A stretch of DNA of 64,000 nucleotides from Sipunculus nudus (lineage: Eukaryota; Annelida; Sipuncula; Golfingiida; Sipunculidae): positions 64,596,417-64,660,416 of the forward strand of contig CM049319.1 in assembly GCA_026874595.1 (NCBI GenBank), given 5' to 3'. The notes under the pieces were generated by a model. That model was not told the DNA's origin. It saw only the letters and a list, made by a program, of their open reading frames with translations, and did no database searches. Position numbers and translations under genes: made by a program. Below are positions 1-12,489 of the stretch, in pieces. How positions within the stretch are numbered: the first letter of the stretch is position 1; each line of letters begins with the position of its first letter.

Positions 1-1233
1 TAATAACTTATAAAATTTGAAAAATTCAGAACTAATTTTGGGTATTCAATTGAATCTTGATTAAATAATGTTACATCCCTGACAAAAAAGATCTCTAGCT
101 TCAGCAATGCCCTTGTTAAGGGAGTAAATATATTTCTTGATTTTTTACAAAGTGCATTATGTTTGGGCCCATAACTTAAAAAAAATACACAATACTGACA
201 TCATTTCTGGCATGTGCATAGTGAATGTATAGAAAAATATGTATATTATATATGATCAAAGTCAGATCAGTGGTTTTGATATTAGGCAGTCTTAAAGTGT
301 AACATTTGGTTTTTAATGGAAAAATGAAGTTTTTCATTGATATCTCGAAGGAATTAAGTCCTAGTGACCAAATTCTTGGCATGGTAGGGGATTTTGGAGA
401 AATCTAACTGTATGCCAAATTTAAGGAACTTAGAGCTGAAGCTCGGGAGCTGAGCTCTAGCAAACTGCATAACACTAGCAATATGTGACATGGTGCTTGA
501 AAACTTGAATAAAATCTACAGTTTTTGATGAACTGGTTTCAAATTTTTGGTGTTAATAGTTGTAATGCTAACAAAAACATGCTGTGAAAATTAAATCCAC
601 AGCAGTTACAGCAAAAAAACGTGCCATGGTCAAAGTTGGGCAAAATTTAAGGTACCAATTTTTTATTTTTGCTAATATTTTTAAAAATTTAAAAGATTTT
701 GATCTAATTTTGGGTATACAATTTAATTTTGATTAATAAAAGTAATATTACTAGAAAAAAAGTGCTTAGCTTTAACAAGTTTTGTGTTAAGTGATAAAAT
801 TTCTTTCCTGATTATTTAAAAAATGCATTATGTTTGGGCCCATAACTTTTTTAAATTAAATAATACAGACCTAATTTCTGGCATGTACATAGGAATTATA
901 TAGAGGATTATTTATAGGAAATATGAGGAAAAACAGATGAGTGGTTTTGATAGTAGGCAGTCCTAAAGTGTGAAAATAGGTTTTTAATAAAAAATTGAGG
1001 TTTTTCCTTAATTTCTCAAAGGAATGAAGTCGCAAAGACCCAGTTTTCGGTTTGGTAAGAGATCTTGGGGACATCTAACATTATGCTGAATGTTGGATTC
1101 CTAGGTCTTACGGTTTCAAAACGTGCCACATCTACGGACGGACGGACGGACGGACGGATGGACAGACGGACGGACGACGGACAATGGACCACGACTATAG
1201 CTCAGATGACTTATAGTCAGCTGAGCTAAAAAT
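1..1233 (+). mobile_element. Class-1 element, 3' part with two ~600-bp modules (A' then A)
   Basis: Non-coding. Two diverged modules lie head to tail: A' (about 1-430) and A (about 605-1233), joined by a 170-bp linker. Both contain 'gggcccataac' and 'ggttttgatattaggcagtc'-like blocks. The same double module recurs at about 36,045-37,289, 33,838-34,985 (truncated) and 49,180-50,456. Module A ends in an (ACGG)n tract (about 1134-1180) and a 3' hairpin at 1198-1228: arm TAGCTCAGATGACT, loop TAT, arm AGTCAGCTGAGCTA, one mismatch, then AAAAA. The 5' end lies outside the window. Short ORFs here are not conserved as frames between copies. Confidence 0.8.
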
Positions 1234-4200
1234 CGTAAAAAATAAAAAAAATATAGGTGGCGCCACCAATCTCCAGAAATTGATGAAACACTCCATGATC
1301 AATATCCATGCAAAGAATCATGGTGATTAATGCATTAGTTGTTCAGATACTCGAGCTTTTGTATTAAATTTTGCATTATTCTGGGGGGTACTTCAGAACC
1401 CCATAGCTCGAAGAATATAGGTCACAGTGACCTAATTTCAGGTTTACAAGGAGAATTTCCATAGACCTCCCAGGATTTTAAGTAATGAGATTCCCGGTCT
1501 AGTGGTTACGATTTGTGCCCTGTTAACAGACAGACGCCTGGATGGCCGGATGGACGACGGACAAAAGGTGATCCCTACAGCTCAGATGACTTTCAGTCAG
1601 CTGAGCTAAAAATTGAAAAAATACAGGTGGCACCACCAGAATGCAGAAACTGATGAAACATTTCATGATCAATATCCATGCAAAGAATCATGGTGATCAA
1701 TATAATAATTGTTCAGATACTTGAGCTTTTGTATCAAATTTTCCATTATTCTGGGGGGTACTTCGGAGCCCCATAGCTCAGAGGTTATGGGTAACAGAGA
1801 CCTAATTTCAAGTTTTTAAGGAGACTTTTCATGGGCCTCTCAGCATGTCAAGAGAGAAGATTCTAGGTCCAGTTGTTACTATTTGTGCCATGTTAACAGA
1901 TGACTGCATCTTATAAGGTCTCAAAAATAGAGAAAAAAAATCGTAAAAATAAAAAAAATACAGGTGGCCCCACCATACTGCAGAAACTGATGACACATTC
2001 CATGATCAATATCCATGCAAAGAATCATGGTGATCACTGTAATAGTTGTTTAGATACTTGAGCTTTTGTATCAAATTGTCCATTAATTTGAGGAATACTT
2101 CAGATGACTTACAGTCAGCTGAGCTAAAAACACCTAATGGTCAATATCCATGCAAAGAATCATGATGATCTCCGTATTAGTTGTTCAGATACTTCAGCTT
2201 TTGTGTCAAATTGTCCATTATTCTGAGGGATACTTCAGAGACCTGTTAACAGATGACCAAATCTTTATTCTGGGGAGTACTTCGGAGCCCCAGAGCATGA
2301 AGGATATGGGTAACAGAGACCTAATTTCAAGTTTCCACAGGCACTCTTCATGGGCCTCCTTGCATGACAAGAATGAAGTTTCTAGGTCCAGTTGTTGCAA
2401 TTTGTACCCTCTTGATAGATAACCACATCTTCAAAGGTCTCGAAAAAAGAGAAAAAAAAAATTCGTAAAAATTTGGAAAAAATAGAGGTGGTGCACCCTC
2501 TCTGCAGAAACTGATGGAACAGCTCATGATCAATATGTATGCCAAAAATCATGACCATCAGTGTTGTAGTTATTGAGATACTGCACTTTTTGTATCAAAT
2601 TTTCCATTATTCTGGGGGGTATTTTGGAGCCATACAGCCTAAAGAATATGGGTAACAGAGACCTAATTTCAGGTTTCCATGGAGAATTTTCATGGGTCTC
2701 CCTGTGTGTCAAGAATGAAGATTCTAGGTCCAGTTTTATTGATTTGTGCCCTGTTAACAGATGTTCATATCTTTAAAGGTCTCAAAAATAGATAAAACAT
2801 TCGTAAAAAAAAACTTGAACAAATACAGGTTGTGCCACCAGTCTGCAGGAACTGATGGAACACCTCTTGATCAATAGTTATGCCACAAATCATGACCATC
2901 AGTGATGTAGTTATTGAGATATTGAAGTTTATGTATGAAATTTTTGACTACTCTGGGGGGTACTTTGGGGCCCCATAGCTCAAAGGATATGGGTAACAGA
3001 GACCTAATTTCTGGTTTCCATGGAGACTTTTCATAGGTCTCTCAGTGTATTGAGAATGAAGATTCTAGGTCCAGTTGTTACGATTTGTGCCATGCTAACA
3101 GATGACAGCATCCTTAAAGGTCTCAAAAATAGAGGAAGAAATCGTAAAAAAATCAAACAATATAGGTGGCGCCACCAGTCTGCAGGAACTGATGGAACAT
3201 CTCATAATCAATATGTATGCCAAAAATCATGACCACCAGTGATGTAGTTATCGAGATATTGAAGTTTTTGTATGAAATTTTTGACTACTCTGGGGGGGTA
3301 CTTTGGGGCCCCATAGCTCGAAGGATATGGGTAACAGAGACCTAATTTCTGGTTTCCAAGGAGACTTTTCATAGGTCTTCTAGTGTGTCGAGAATGAAGA
3401 TTCTAGGTCCAGTCGTTACTATTTGTGCCATGCTAACAGATGACAGCATCCTTTAAGGTCTCAAAAATAGAGGAAAAAATCGTAAAAAATCGAACGATAC
3501 AGGTGGCGCCACCAGTCTGCAGGAACAGATGACACATCTCATGATCAATAGTTATGCCACAAATAATGACCATCATTCAAGTAGTTAATGAGATATTGAA
3601 GTTTTTGTATGAAATTTTTTACTTTTCTTGGGGGTACTTTAGGGCTCCATAGCTCGAAGAATATGGGTAACAGAGACCTAATTTTTGTTTCCATGGAGAC
3701 TTTTCATAGGTCTCTCAGTGTGTCGAGAATGAAGATTCTAGGTCCAGTCGTTATGATTTGTGCCACGTTAACAGATGACAGCATCCTTAAAGGTCTCAAA
3801 AATAGAGGAAAAAATCGTAAAAAATCAAACAATACAGGGGGCGGCACAAGGCTGCAGGAACTGATGGAACATCTCATAATCAATATGTATGCCAAAAAAC
3901 ATGACATCAGTGATGTAGTTATTGAGATATTGAAGTTTTTGTATGAAATTTTTAACTACTCTGGGGGGGGGGCGTACTTTGGGGCCCCATAGCTCGAAGG
4001 ATATGGTTAACAGAGACCTAATTTCTGGTTTCCAAGGATATTTTTCATGGACCTCTCAGTGTGTCAGGAATGGAGATTCTAGGTCCAGTCATTACGATTT
4101 GTGCCTTGTTAACAGATGTTCACATTTTGAAAGGTCTCAAAAATAGAGAAAAAATTCGTAAAAAATTGAACGATACAGGTGGCGCCACCAGTCTGCAGGA

Positions 4201-4879
4201 AGTGATGGAACATCTCATGATCAATATGTATGACAAAAATCATGACCATCAGTCAAGTATTTAATGAGATATTGAAGTTTTTGTATGAAATTTTTTACTT
4301 TTCTGGGGGGTAGTTTGGGGCCCCATAGCTGGAAGGATATGGGTAACAGAGACCTAATTTCTGGTTTCCATGGAGACTTTTCATAGGTCTCTCAGTGTGT
4401 TGAGAATAAAGATTCTAAGTCCAGTCATTACGATTTGTGCCTTGTTAACAGATGTTCACATTTTGAAAGGTCTCAAAAATAGAGAAAAAAATTCGTAAAA
4501 AAATCGAAAAATACAGGTGGCGCCACCAGTCTTCAGGAACTGATGGAGCCTCTCATGATCAATATGTATGCCGAAAATCATGACCATCAGTCAAGTAGTT
4601 AATGAGATATTGAAGTTTTTGTATGAAATTTTGGACTTTTCTAGGGGGTACTTTGGGGCCCAATAGCTCGAAGGATATGGGTAACAGAGACCTAATTTCT
4701 GGTTTCCAAGGAGATTTTTCATGGACCTACCAGGATGTCAAGTAAGAAGATTCCAGTTCTAGCGGTTACGATTTGTGCCCTGTTAACGGACAGACGCCCA
4801 GACGGCCGGACGGCTGGACGGACGACGAAAAAAGGTGATCCCTATAGCTCAGATGACTTTCAGTCAGCTGAGCTAAAAA
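1234..4879 (+). repeat. Family-B tandem array, ~337-bp period (class-1 interior and 3' end)
   Basis: Units are anchored on GGTGGCGCCACC or a 1-3 base variant at 1256, 1626, 1963, 2487, 2828, 3165, 3502, 3837, 4178 and 4516. From 2487 on, spacing is 335-341 bp. Each unit has the order palindrome, 'agtctgcag', 'catgatcaatatgtatgcc', 'ggatatgggtaacagagacc', 'aagattctaggtccag', 'ggtctcaaaaatagag', then an A-rich link. Class-1 3' hairpins end inside the array at about 1579-1608 and 2100-2127 and at its right edge (4844-4875), the last after an ACGG-like tract (4784-4830). Units drift 5' to 3', with 3165-4516 most uniform. ORFs such as 3609-3992 are array artefacts. Confidence 0.85.
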
Positions 4880-5281
4880 GCTGTCCAGGATGTATAAACC
4901 TGCAAAATTTCAGGTGGAAAAGTCAAACCACTGCTGAGATATGAGTGATATTATCCCAAGACAGATGAACAGATGGAAGCTGTGCAAAAATGGTTGCAGG
5001 TGGCGCCATCATTTTTAGTGTATGTTATAAAGCTATCAAAGGGCAACATTTGTGCAAAATTTTTAGCCTGATCGGTCAAACAGTTCCTGAGATATGTGGG
5101 TTTATGTGTGGAAACAGATGCACAAATGGATGCTGGGCAGTGAGGAAAGGTCAGAGGTCAACCAATAATGAGGGCGCAGCAGTTCACATGTGACCTTATG
5201 ATAAACCTGATTCGCTAAAAATGCAAACCAAGTTTTTTCAAACAGTTGAAAGATATAGTTCCAATAATCCGGGAATTCTGC
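4879..5281 (+). mobile_element. Class-2 (family C) fragment
   Basis: The sequence from 'gctgtccaggatgtataaacc' through 'gggaattctgcatct' aligns with about 54,175-54,857. It holds one near-palindrome GGTGGCGCCATC at 4999 (one mismatch). It abuts the class-1 3' hairpin directly at 4879, so the class-1 array probably lies inside or against this element. No coding potential. Confidence 0.65.
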
Positions 5282-6981
5282 ATCTTGGCCTTATAACTTA
5301 TAAGCAGAACATATAATATAAGAGTTTAACTGTTTATTAAAAATAATTACAAATTGTCCCATATATTATTTTTATTAAAAATAATAAGAGATTCGTATGA
5401 TTTTTTAAAATGAAATACAACTGAAATGATTATTAAAATAATATTTAAGAATATATTCATGAATGCATTCATGATTACATTTTGAAAGTATTTGCACTGG
5501 TATTCATATACTTTCATTTTACCTGCATACCCATTCTTATGCAAGAAATTTTATAATGGAGTACATATTCATATTCAAATACATTTGCAAAGTATTCGCA
5601 CCATGCATGTCTGGTATTTATTCAGTTTTCACCTAACAATGATGTTGTGAATCCAGAATATACAAAATTCACACATTTAAATAATGATCATAAGTACCTT
5701 GTTTTATGGCTTTTATTCATACAAAAAAAAAATAAATGTAATATATTCATTTTGGACTAATTTCACATCAATGTACACACTAGACACAGCAGGAATCTAG
5801 ATTAATATTATCAACTGCATCTTTGTCTATCATTAATTTCCTTCATATGATCCCTAATGATTAGTAATGAATAATATGATTTATTTTTTTTAACATTAAA
5901 ATTGAACTGAAAAATACCAAAGGTGACTACATGGTGTTATTTGGAATACGTGACATTCTATCAATCGATACAAGATTCTTATATCATCAGTAACTGCAAG
6001 TTAATTTCCTGTTATTATCAACTAACAAATTCCTTTTCCATTTTTCTTTAATTTGTTATTAAAAACCAATAAAAATTTATTAATTTATTGTTTATTGTTA
6101 TGTTGTTAGTTAAACTAGTAGATGAGTTGGGTTGAACACCTGGATCAACTGTGGCTGGCCATAAGCTGCCTGGATTCTCCCCTCAAGCGTGCATAATTTG
6201 ATGAAAGGTCAACAAGGTCAACATACAGGTGACTCAAGAGGGGCTGGAGAGAGCCAAAGTCTGACAGGGTCTCATAAAAAAACATTAATAAAAGCTACAA
6301 TATTTGGCAAATTTCTTTCAGCTTTCTAAACAAAAAAGCTGAAATCCTTATGTGTGCATGATATGAAAATTATATCAACAGTGCTCACGGGAAACAAACG
6401 TGCCATGGTCACAGTTGGGCAAAATTTAAGGTACTAATTTTATATTTATACTAATAACTTATAGAATTTGAAAAATTCAGAACTAATTTTGGGTATTCAA
6501 TTGAATCTTGATTAATAAAGTTATATTCCTGAAAAAAAGTCTCCAGCTTCAGCATTTCTCATGTTAAGTGAGCAAATGTATTTCCTGATTTTCAAAAAAC
6601 TGCATTATATTTGGGCCCATAACTTCAAAATAATACCCAATACTGACCTAATTTTTGGAATGTGCATAGAAAATGTATGGAAGAATATGAATACTAAATA
6701 TGATCGAAAACGGATCAGTGGTTTTGATATTAGGCAGCCTTGAAGTGAAACAATGGCTTTTTTTATGGAAAACGGAGGTTTTTCCTTAATATCTCAAAGG
6801 AACGAAGTCCTAATGACCCAATTTTGGGTATGGTAGGAAATTTTGGGGACATATCTAATGGTAAGCAGAATTTTGGATTCGTAGGTCCAACGGTTTTAAA
6901 ATGTGCCCTGTTAACGGACGGACGACGGACAAAGGACCACGACTATAGCTCAGATGACTTATAGTCAGCTGAGCTAAAAAT
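5281..6981 (+). mobile_element. Class-1 element: AT-rich body plus one A module
   Basis: An AT-rich, non-coding body (5281-6390) is followed by an A module that starts near 'cgtgccatggtcacagttgggc' (6401) and ends in a short ACGG tract and a 3' hairpin at 6945-6975 plus AAAAA. The body is shared with 29,322-29,759 + 33,180-33,720 and with about 48,705-49,180. This copy is uninterrupted at about 5731, where the 29-33 kb copy carries a 3.4-kb insertion, so it acts as an empty-site reference. The own 5' terminus is missing. Confidence 0.75.
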
Positions 6982-6994
6982 TGTAAAAATAAGA

Positions 6995-8154
6995 ACAAGA
7001 CCTACAGGCAAATGCAAACCTGTGCAATGGTTTATACACCAGTTATAATGCTTCAATGCTGGGCCATTACTTTTCAAGCAAGGCTACATGTCTTGTACAT
7101 GACAAAGGTATTAGAGATGTATACTTTTGCCCAATTTCAGGCTGATATCCGCTCCTGAGAAGCAAGGACATACACTGTGCACAAATTTTTGTAGGTGGTG
7201 CCACCAGTCTTGTATACAACAAAGCTTTAGGATATGTATAAATTTGCCTAATTTCAGGCTGATATATCAAATTCCTCTGGAGAAATAAGCAGGCACATAC
7301 AATGTGCAAAAGTCATTGCAAGTGCCGACACCTGTCTTGTGAATGAGAAAGCTATCAAAGACGCATAGACGGGTTAAAATATCACGCCAATATATAAAAC
7401 TTCTCAAGTTTGATGCACTGGGCTGACCAGGCTTAGGGGAGAAAGGCAGTTGCCCTGAGTTAACTGTGACAAATTGCTGGCTCAAGCAACTGCACTGAGT
7501 GAACTCTTGACCTGCACCTGACTAGACTGAGAGAAATTTTGACCTGTACCAGGCTGCACTGAGTGAACAATTGACCTATTGCATATTATGACACAGTTGG
7601 CAGTAGCCAAAGCTATAAACAGATCAAGGCTGACCTTTGGCTCAAAATCTGATACAGTTGGCAATCCGCAAAAGCTATAAATTGAATGCATCTACTGCAC
7701 TGAATGAACTCTTGACCTATACCTGGCTGCATTGAACAAACTCTTGCCTAATCTGATACAGTTGCATGTCTGCCAAAGCTATAAATAGATCCAGGCTGAC
7801 CTTTGGCCTGTTGCAAAATCTGAAATAGTTGGCAGTCTGCCAAGCTATTTAACCTGAAATCTAGTGGCATGATGTTAAAGATGCTGATAAACAGGTGCCA
7901 GGCTAGATGTAACTGCTTAACACAGCTAACATATATGGTAAAATGACTCAATTCAATCTCCATAATTCAGCCAAAAATCATTCATTTGGAACCATTAAAA
8001 ACAAATATTATAAGAATTATTGTGGGGATTATTCTTGGAAAAAAATTTTAAACAAATTGGCTTCAGTGGCATCAGTCAAAAAAGTTTTTGCATGTTTTTC
8101 ACTTATACAGATACAGCAAACTGGCTAAATTCAGCTTCCTGTAACTCAGACAAA
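6995..8154 (+). mobile_element. Class-4 element copy 1, 5' part
   Basis: Starts with 'acaagacctacaggc' and the subterminal repeat GCAAACCTGTG (7014-7024), matching the 5' ends at 45,821, 53,266 and 16,928. Contains a GGTGGTGCCACC variant at 7196 and a set of irregular repeats of 'tgcactgagtgaactcttgacctg' with 'ggcagtctgccaaagctataaatagatcc' (about 7490-7860). The region 7855-8150 matches 47,690-47,990. At about 8151 it is split by the class-1 element 8155-9985 and resumes after it. Confidence 0.7.
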
Positions 8155-9985
8155 CAAGGGACCTATGGGTCACTGTGCTCAGCTGACGTTAACCTTGAAG
8201 GTAAAAATCGAAAATAATATAAAATGGAAATAAAGTGTAAGAGGAAGAGGTAATAAAGGCCATGGTTGGTTTATATGATTGGTTTGTATTGATGAGCAAG
8301 AAATTGTTGCAAATAATATTTTGTGACATTATTTTGACATTTCAGTAGTTTACACATTTGTTCAATCAAATCTTTTTTTTTGTATAATATATATTATTAA
8401 ATATGTTCTTTTTATGAAATGTATACAGTTGAAATATAACTAATTAACAACATAAAAAATGGCAAACAAAGCCTGATCTCAAACTCTGCTGATGCAGGAT
8501 AATAATGAACACATGTTTGTAATAAATCCTCATTTTTTTATCACATCAATTTTTTTTAAAATTTAAGTTTATATTTCTATACATTTTCAATATAACATAT
8601 ATATCTGAATATAAAAGTTGATTCATAATTCTCAATTGCATCATCATAAATCTCAATCTTGTCAGATAACACCACATCATGCATACAAATGTTTATTTAT
8701 TTTTTACCACAAAAATATATCTTTTAAATCTGCAAAACAATAAATATTTAAAAAATACTTGATTTAAATTTCACAGTTTTTAATTGTGTCTTTATTTATC
8801 CATAATGTGCTTCATATTTTATCATAATTTAAGCATACTGATGGGTTCCATTATGACTGGTAAAATCATTTAAAAGAAAAATGATTTCTTTAAAAATGCT
8901 ACATTACACAACATTGCATCTTCTGGATTACACCTTGAATTACTTTTTCAAGGAAAGTTTTTGCATATCAGAGTGGAAACAGCATTACAATTAAGGAGAT
9001 ACAGTGAAAACAATAACAATACTACATAACACTTGGTGGGTTGGGTTTGCGCGGGGGGGGGGGGGGGGGGGGGGGGGTGATTGGGGTGGTGATATGAGAA
9101 TAACTGTACACCTGTCACAGCAGGGGATCTCCCCCAGTGACTGTAACAAATCAGAAACCCTGGCATAGCTGACTTCCAGTGACCTGGAGTGGGACCCTGC
9201 ATCTGTAATCTGTAATCAAAGCAAATGACTACAACAGAGCCTCAAGAAAAAAATCAATAACTAGCTTAATTTTCAAGCTTTTACTTCCAAATTTCAGATT
9301 TAAACAAATTAAATATTTATGTTTACATGGTGTGAAAATTAAATCAATGGTACTTACAGGAAAAAAACGTGCCATGGTCAAAGTTGGGCAAAATTTAAGG
9401 TACTGATTTTATTTTTATGCTAATTACTTAAAAAATTTACAAAATTCAGATCTAATTTTGGGTAAACAATTGAATCTTAATTAAACATAGTTATATACTT
9501 GGGAAAATAGACTCTAGTTACAAAATTTTTCATGTTAAGTGAGTAAATATTTTTCCTGATTTTTTACAAAGTCCATTATGTTTGGGCCCATAACTTAAAG
9601 AATTTACACTTAACAGACTTAATTTCTGGCATGTACATAGGAACTATATAGAAGAATATTTATGGTAAATATGAGGAAAAACAGATGAGTGGTTTTGATA
9701 TTAGGCAGTCCTGAAGTGTGAAAATAGGATTTTAATAAAAAATTGAGGTTTTTCCTTAATTTTTCAAAGGAACGAAGTTGCAAAGACCCAGTTTTCGGCT
9801 TGGTAGGAGATCTTGGGGACATCTAACATTATGCTGAATTTTGGATTCCTAGGTCTTACGGTTTCAAAACGTGCCACATCTACGGACGGACGGACGGACG
9901 GACGGACGGACGGACAGACGGACGGACGACGGACAATGGACCACGACTATAGCTCAGATGACTTATAGTCAGCCGAGCTAAAAAA
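8155..9985 (+). mobile_element. Complete class-1 element (E1 type), copy 1
   Basis: The 5' end is 'caagggacctatgggtcac' followed by 'gctcagctgac'. The 3' end is a hairpin (about 9951-9981) with GCTAAAAA. In between are an AT-rich body, a G25 tract (9053-9077), a conserved 'acacctgtcacagcagggg' block, an A module and (ACGG)n at 9888-9935. It is collinear with 58,131-60,007 but lacks about 105 bp near 8330. The host repeat resumes on both sides: 'ctcagac' before, 'gaaccataactatttgaac' after, matching about 47,985-48,020. No ORF is conserved between the two copies. Confidence 0.85.
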
Positions 9986-10262
9986 GCAATGAACCATAAC
10001 TATTTGAACAAACTTGAATTATCAACATCTGGGGATAATTAATGTGTGAGATTAAAGAATTTGGCCCAGAGGTTTTTGAGAAGAAGATCTTTGCAGCCAC
10101 TAAGCTAAAATGGGCTGTTTTGGCATATGACTAAATTCAGCTTCCCATAACTCAGCCAAAAGTCACTGAACTGAGACCATTTGAACAAACTTCAGAAAGC
10201 ACTACCCTAGGATCATTTCTGTGCAATATTATTTAAAGAAGTGGGCTCTATGACCTTGACCC
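9986..10262 (+). mobile_element. Class-4 element copy 1, continuation
   Basis: Resumes the host element after the nested insertion. The blocks 'gaattatcaacatctggggataattaatgtgtgag' (split here as two parts) and 'tcagcttcccataactcagcc' are shared with the ~180-bp units at 47,970-48,480. No recognisable 3' terminus follows, so this copy is 3'-truncated or decayed. Confidence 0.6.
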
Positions 10263-10720
10263 CATGCCCAAATAAATAGAGTACGTCCTTACTTAATTGG
10301 TGGGCAATGTATTGGTCAAGTTAGAACCAATATGTCAATCCAAGCTCAAATAATCATCCAGTAACAAATTTGTGGATTGTCAGATCTGATGCACACATAG
10401 ATAGACCAGGTGATTACTATATGGCACCCTCTCATTCAAGCAGAGCCCCAACGATCCCACTTATTTCCAGTATGTGCACTTTTATGGAAATGACTTGTTT
10501 TCCCAGTAATCAATATATTTGTCTACCATTTTTTTCCTTTTCATGATATAGCCATATGCTATTTCTGGAGACCATGTGTATACTTGTCTTTATGACTTAC
10601 ATGGATATATATAATGACTATTGCAAGACCCATTAACCTGTTTATAGCATTTACTGGGATGAAGAACCTGAATCAGTCTAAGACATGAATATTTACTCAA
10701 ATACCAGGTATATGTTATAT
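10263..10720. other. Unassigned stretch
   Basis: No ORF above 60 codons, no repeat shared within the window and no clear splice-flanked reading frame were seen here. Confidence 0.4.
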
Positions 10721-10724
10721 ATAT

Positions 10725-11300
10725 GTCACAGGCGAAATTAGAATCTGGGCAGATTTATGGTGAGATTAAAATTTTGATTTTGCCTAGGTGAGATTAAAAT
10801 TCAATCTTACCTAGGCCCATTTAAAATCCACCAAGGCGAGATTGAAATTCTGATTTCACTTAGGCCAGATTAAAATCCTAGCTATTAATCTGCTTCATTC
10901 AATTCTTTGGTTTAACTTTGCTGATTGTTAAATTAAAATTTGACAATTTTAATAGCTGAAGGGGGCAAGGAGGATACAGTCTGTTTCAGCTAGTAAGTGC
11001 AGTACAGGATAAAAATCAGTCTAGGTGAGATTGAAATTCTGATTTTGCCTAGGCCAGATTAAAATCCTAGCTATTTATCTGTTTCATTCAATGCTTTGGT
11101 TTAATCATGCTTATCATAATAATGCATCATGCACTTTATTCTCAGATTTGACATGGAGAGATTTATCTGTTGAAAATTTTATAACTGAACATCTTAATTA
11201 ATAGGACCATTTTAGGAATTTAAGATCTGCCCTGGCCCACAAGACTGAAATTTTGATTTTGCTTTGTTTTAAGTTAAGGTCTAACAGAAATTTTGGATTT
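10725..11300. mobile_element. TA-flanked palindromic element, 'gagattaaaat/cctagg' type
   Basis: Starts in a TA tract with 'atatgtcacaggcgaaattagaatctgggcagat', which aligns base by base with the left end of the 57,568 element. The interior is laden with short self-complementary motifs (cctagg, aatt, gagattaaaat and inverse). A ~75-bp block repeats at about 10,850 and 11,030. The right end near 11,250 ('gatctgccctggcccacaagac') is an approximate inverse of the left. Non-coding; a MITE-like derivative is likely. Confidence 0.55.
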
Positions 11301-11834
11301 TGTAAGAACAGTTTATTAAGACCACTATACCTTTAATGACATAAAAAAATAAATGTTTTTTTCATAATTACTGATGCTTAAGAATGGTATACAGAAGTGA
11401 TGGAGTCTTTTCTGAAAGGTGGATGAAATTTGAAAAACTAGCTGTGTCGGTACGACACGAATGCCCCCGCCTGGGGCAAATTAGAAACATTTGTTAAATT
11501 TTGTAAAATTTTTTTAAGTTCAGGAGGTGTTGTATGGTCAAAAGTAGGTCAAGAAGGGCAAAATGCAAACTCGATCTGTAACGGGTCATTATCAAGGAAC
11601 ACACCAAAAATCAAGCCAGTATGCAGGCACTGTGAAAAAAAGTCCATACATGTGCATTTTTCATAAAAAATTCTCTTTTATGAAATTTTCTATGTTCAGG
11701 ATCTGTCATATGGTCAAAAATAGGTTAACTGGGATGAAACGCGAACTTGACCTTTAAGTGGTCATTATGCGCCTACAGACCAAACATTGGGCCAGTATCT
11801 GTAAGCATTGTATTGCGAAACTAGAATATTAGCA

Positions 11835-12487
11835 AAAGCTGGTAATCAGTTATAAATTTAAATTGGAGAGGTATGTACCATGTTTTATAACAATCCACCA
11901 AATGCTTCCTGAGAAATATCCCCCTAAGTTTTTTTTCTATACTAAGCTCTGTGACCTTGAAACCACCCATCTTTGAACCTGACCAAGATTTTGTAAATAT
12001 GATGCAAAAGCACTGAAGTAATGAAGTTCTTCAGTTGAATACCTTTGGAGATATCCTGCACAAAGGCCAAAACTGAAAAATCCGATAAAATTTCATTAAA
12101 AAATCAGAAATTGAAGGTGACGCCACCAAAATTGTGCAGAACGTACAGACCATCAGTCCCAATGATCATAGTAAGTTTTGTGAAAATCCACACAATGGTT
12201 CCTGAGATATAAGCTTCTGAGGGTTTTTCTATAATCAGCTCTAAAATGTAGAAAAATGGGTCAAGGTCACCCATCTTCGAACTTGACTGAGATTTTATCG
12301 ATATTTATCTTCACTGATGAAATAAAATTCCAACGGTGAATCCTTTTAGAGATATCCCGCTCACAAGGTAAAAGTTAACAGATGGGGAACAGACAGACAG
12401 ACGGACGGACATCGACAGACAGATGGACGGATAGACGGACAGCTTGTGTGACGACAATAGCCCATCAGCCTATGAGCTGAGGGCTAA
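11835..12487 (+). mobile_element. Family-I fragment inside the class-3 element
   Basis: Two diverged ~300-bp units ('gagaaatatccccctaag...' near 11,905 and 'gagatataagcttctgag...' near 12,208), with the palindrome variant GGTGACGCCACC at 12,116. A gacagacggacggac tract follows. The 3' end is a hairpin with arms TAGCCCATCAGC and GCTGAGGGCTA (one bulge) plus AAAAA near 12,460-12,490. Class-3 sequence resumes immediately after. The 5' terminus was not found. Confidence 0.65.
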
Positions 12488-12489
12488 AA

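Noticed and set aside
1198-1228. Rho-independent-style terminator
   Set aside because: The hairpin plus A-run recurs only at element ends in a eukaryotic repeat context. It is better read as a transposon terminus.
3609-3992. 127-codon ORF in the family-B array
   Set aside because: The frame arises from one repeat unit and is broken in neighbouring units by indels and stops. Similar peptides appear wherever the repeat occurs.
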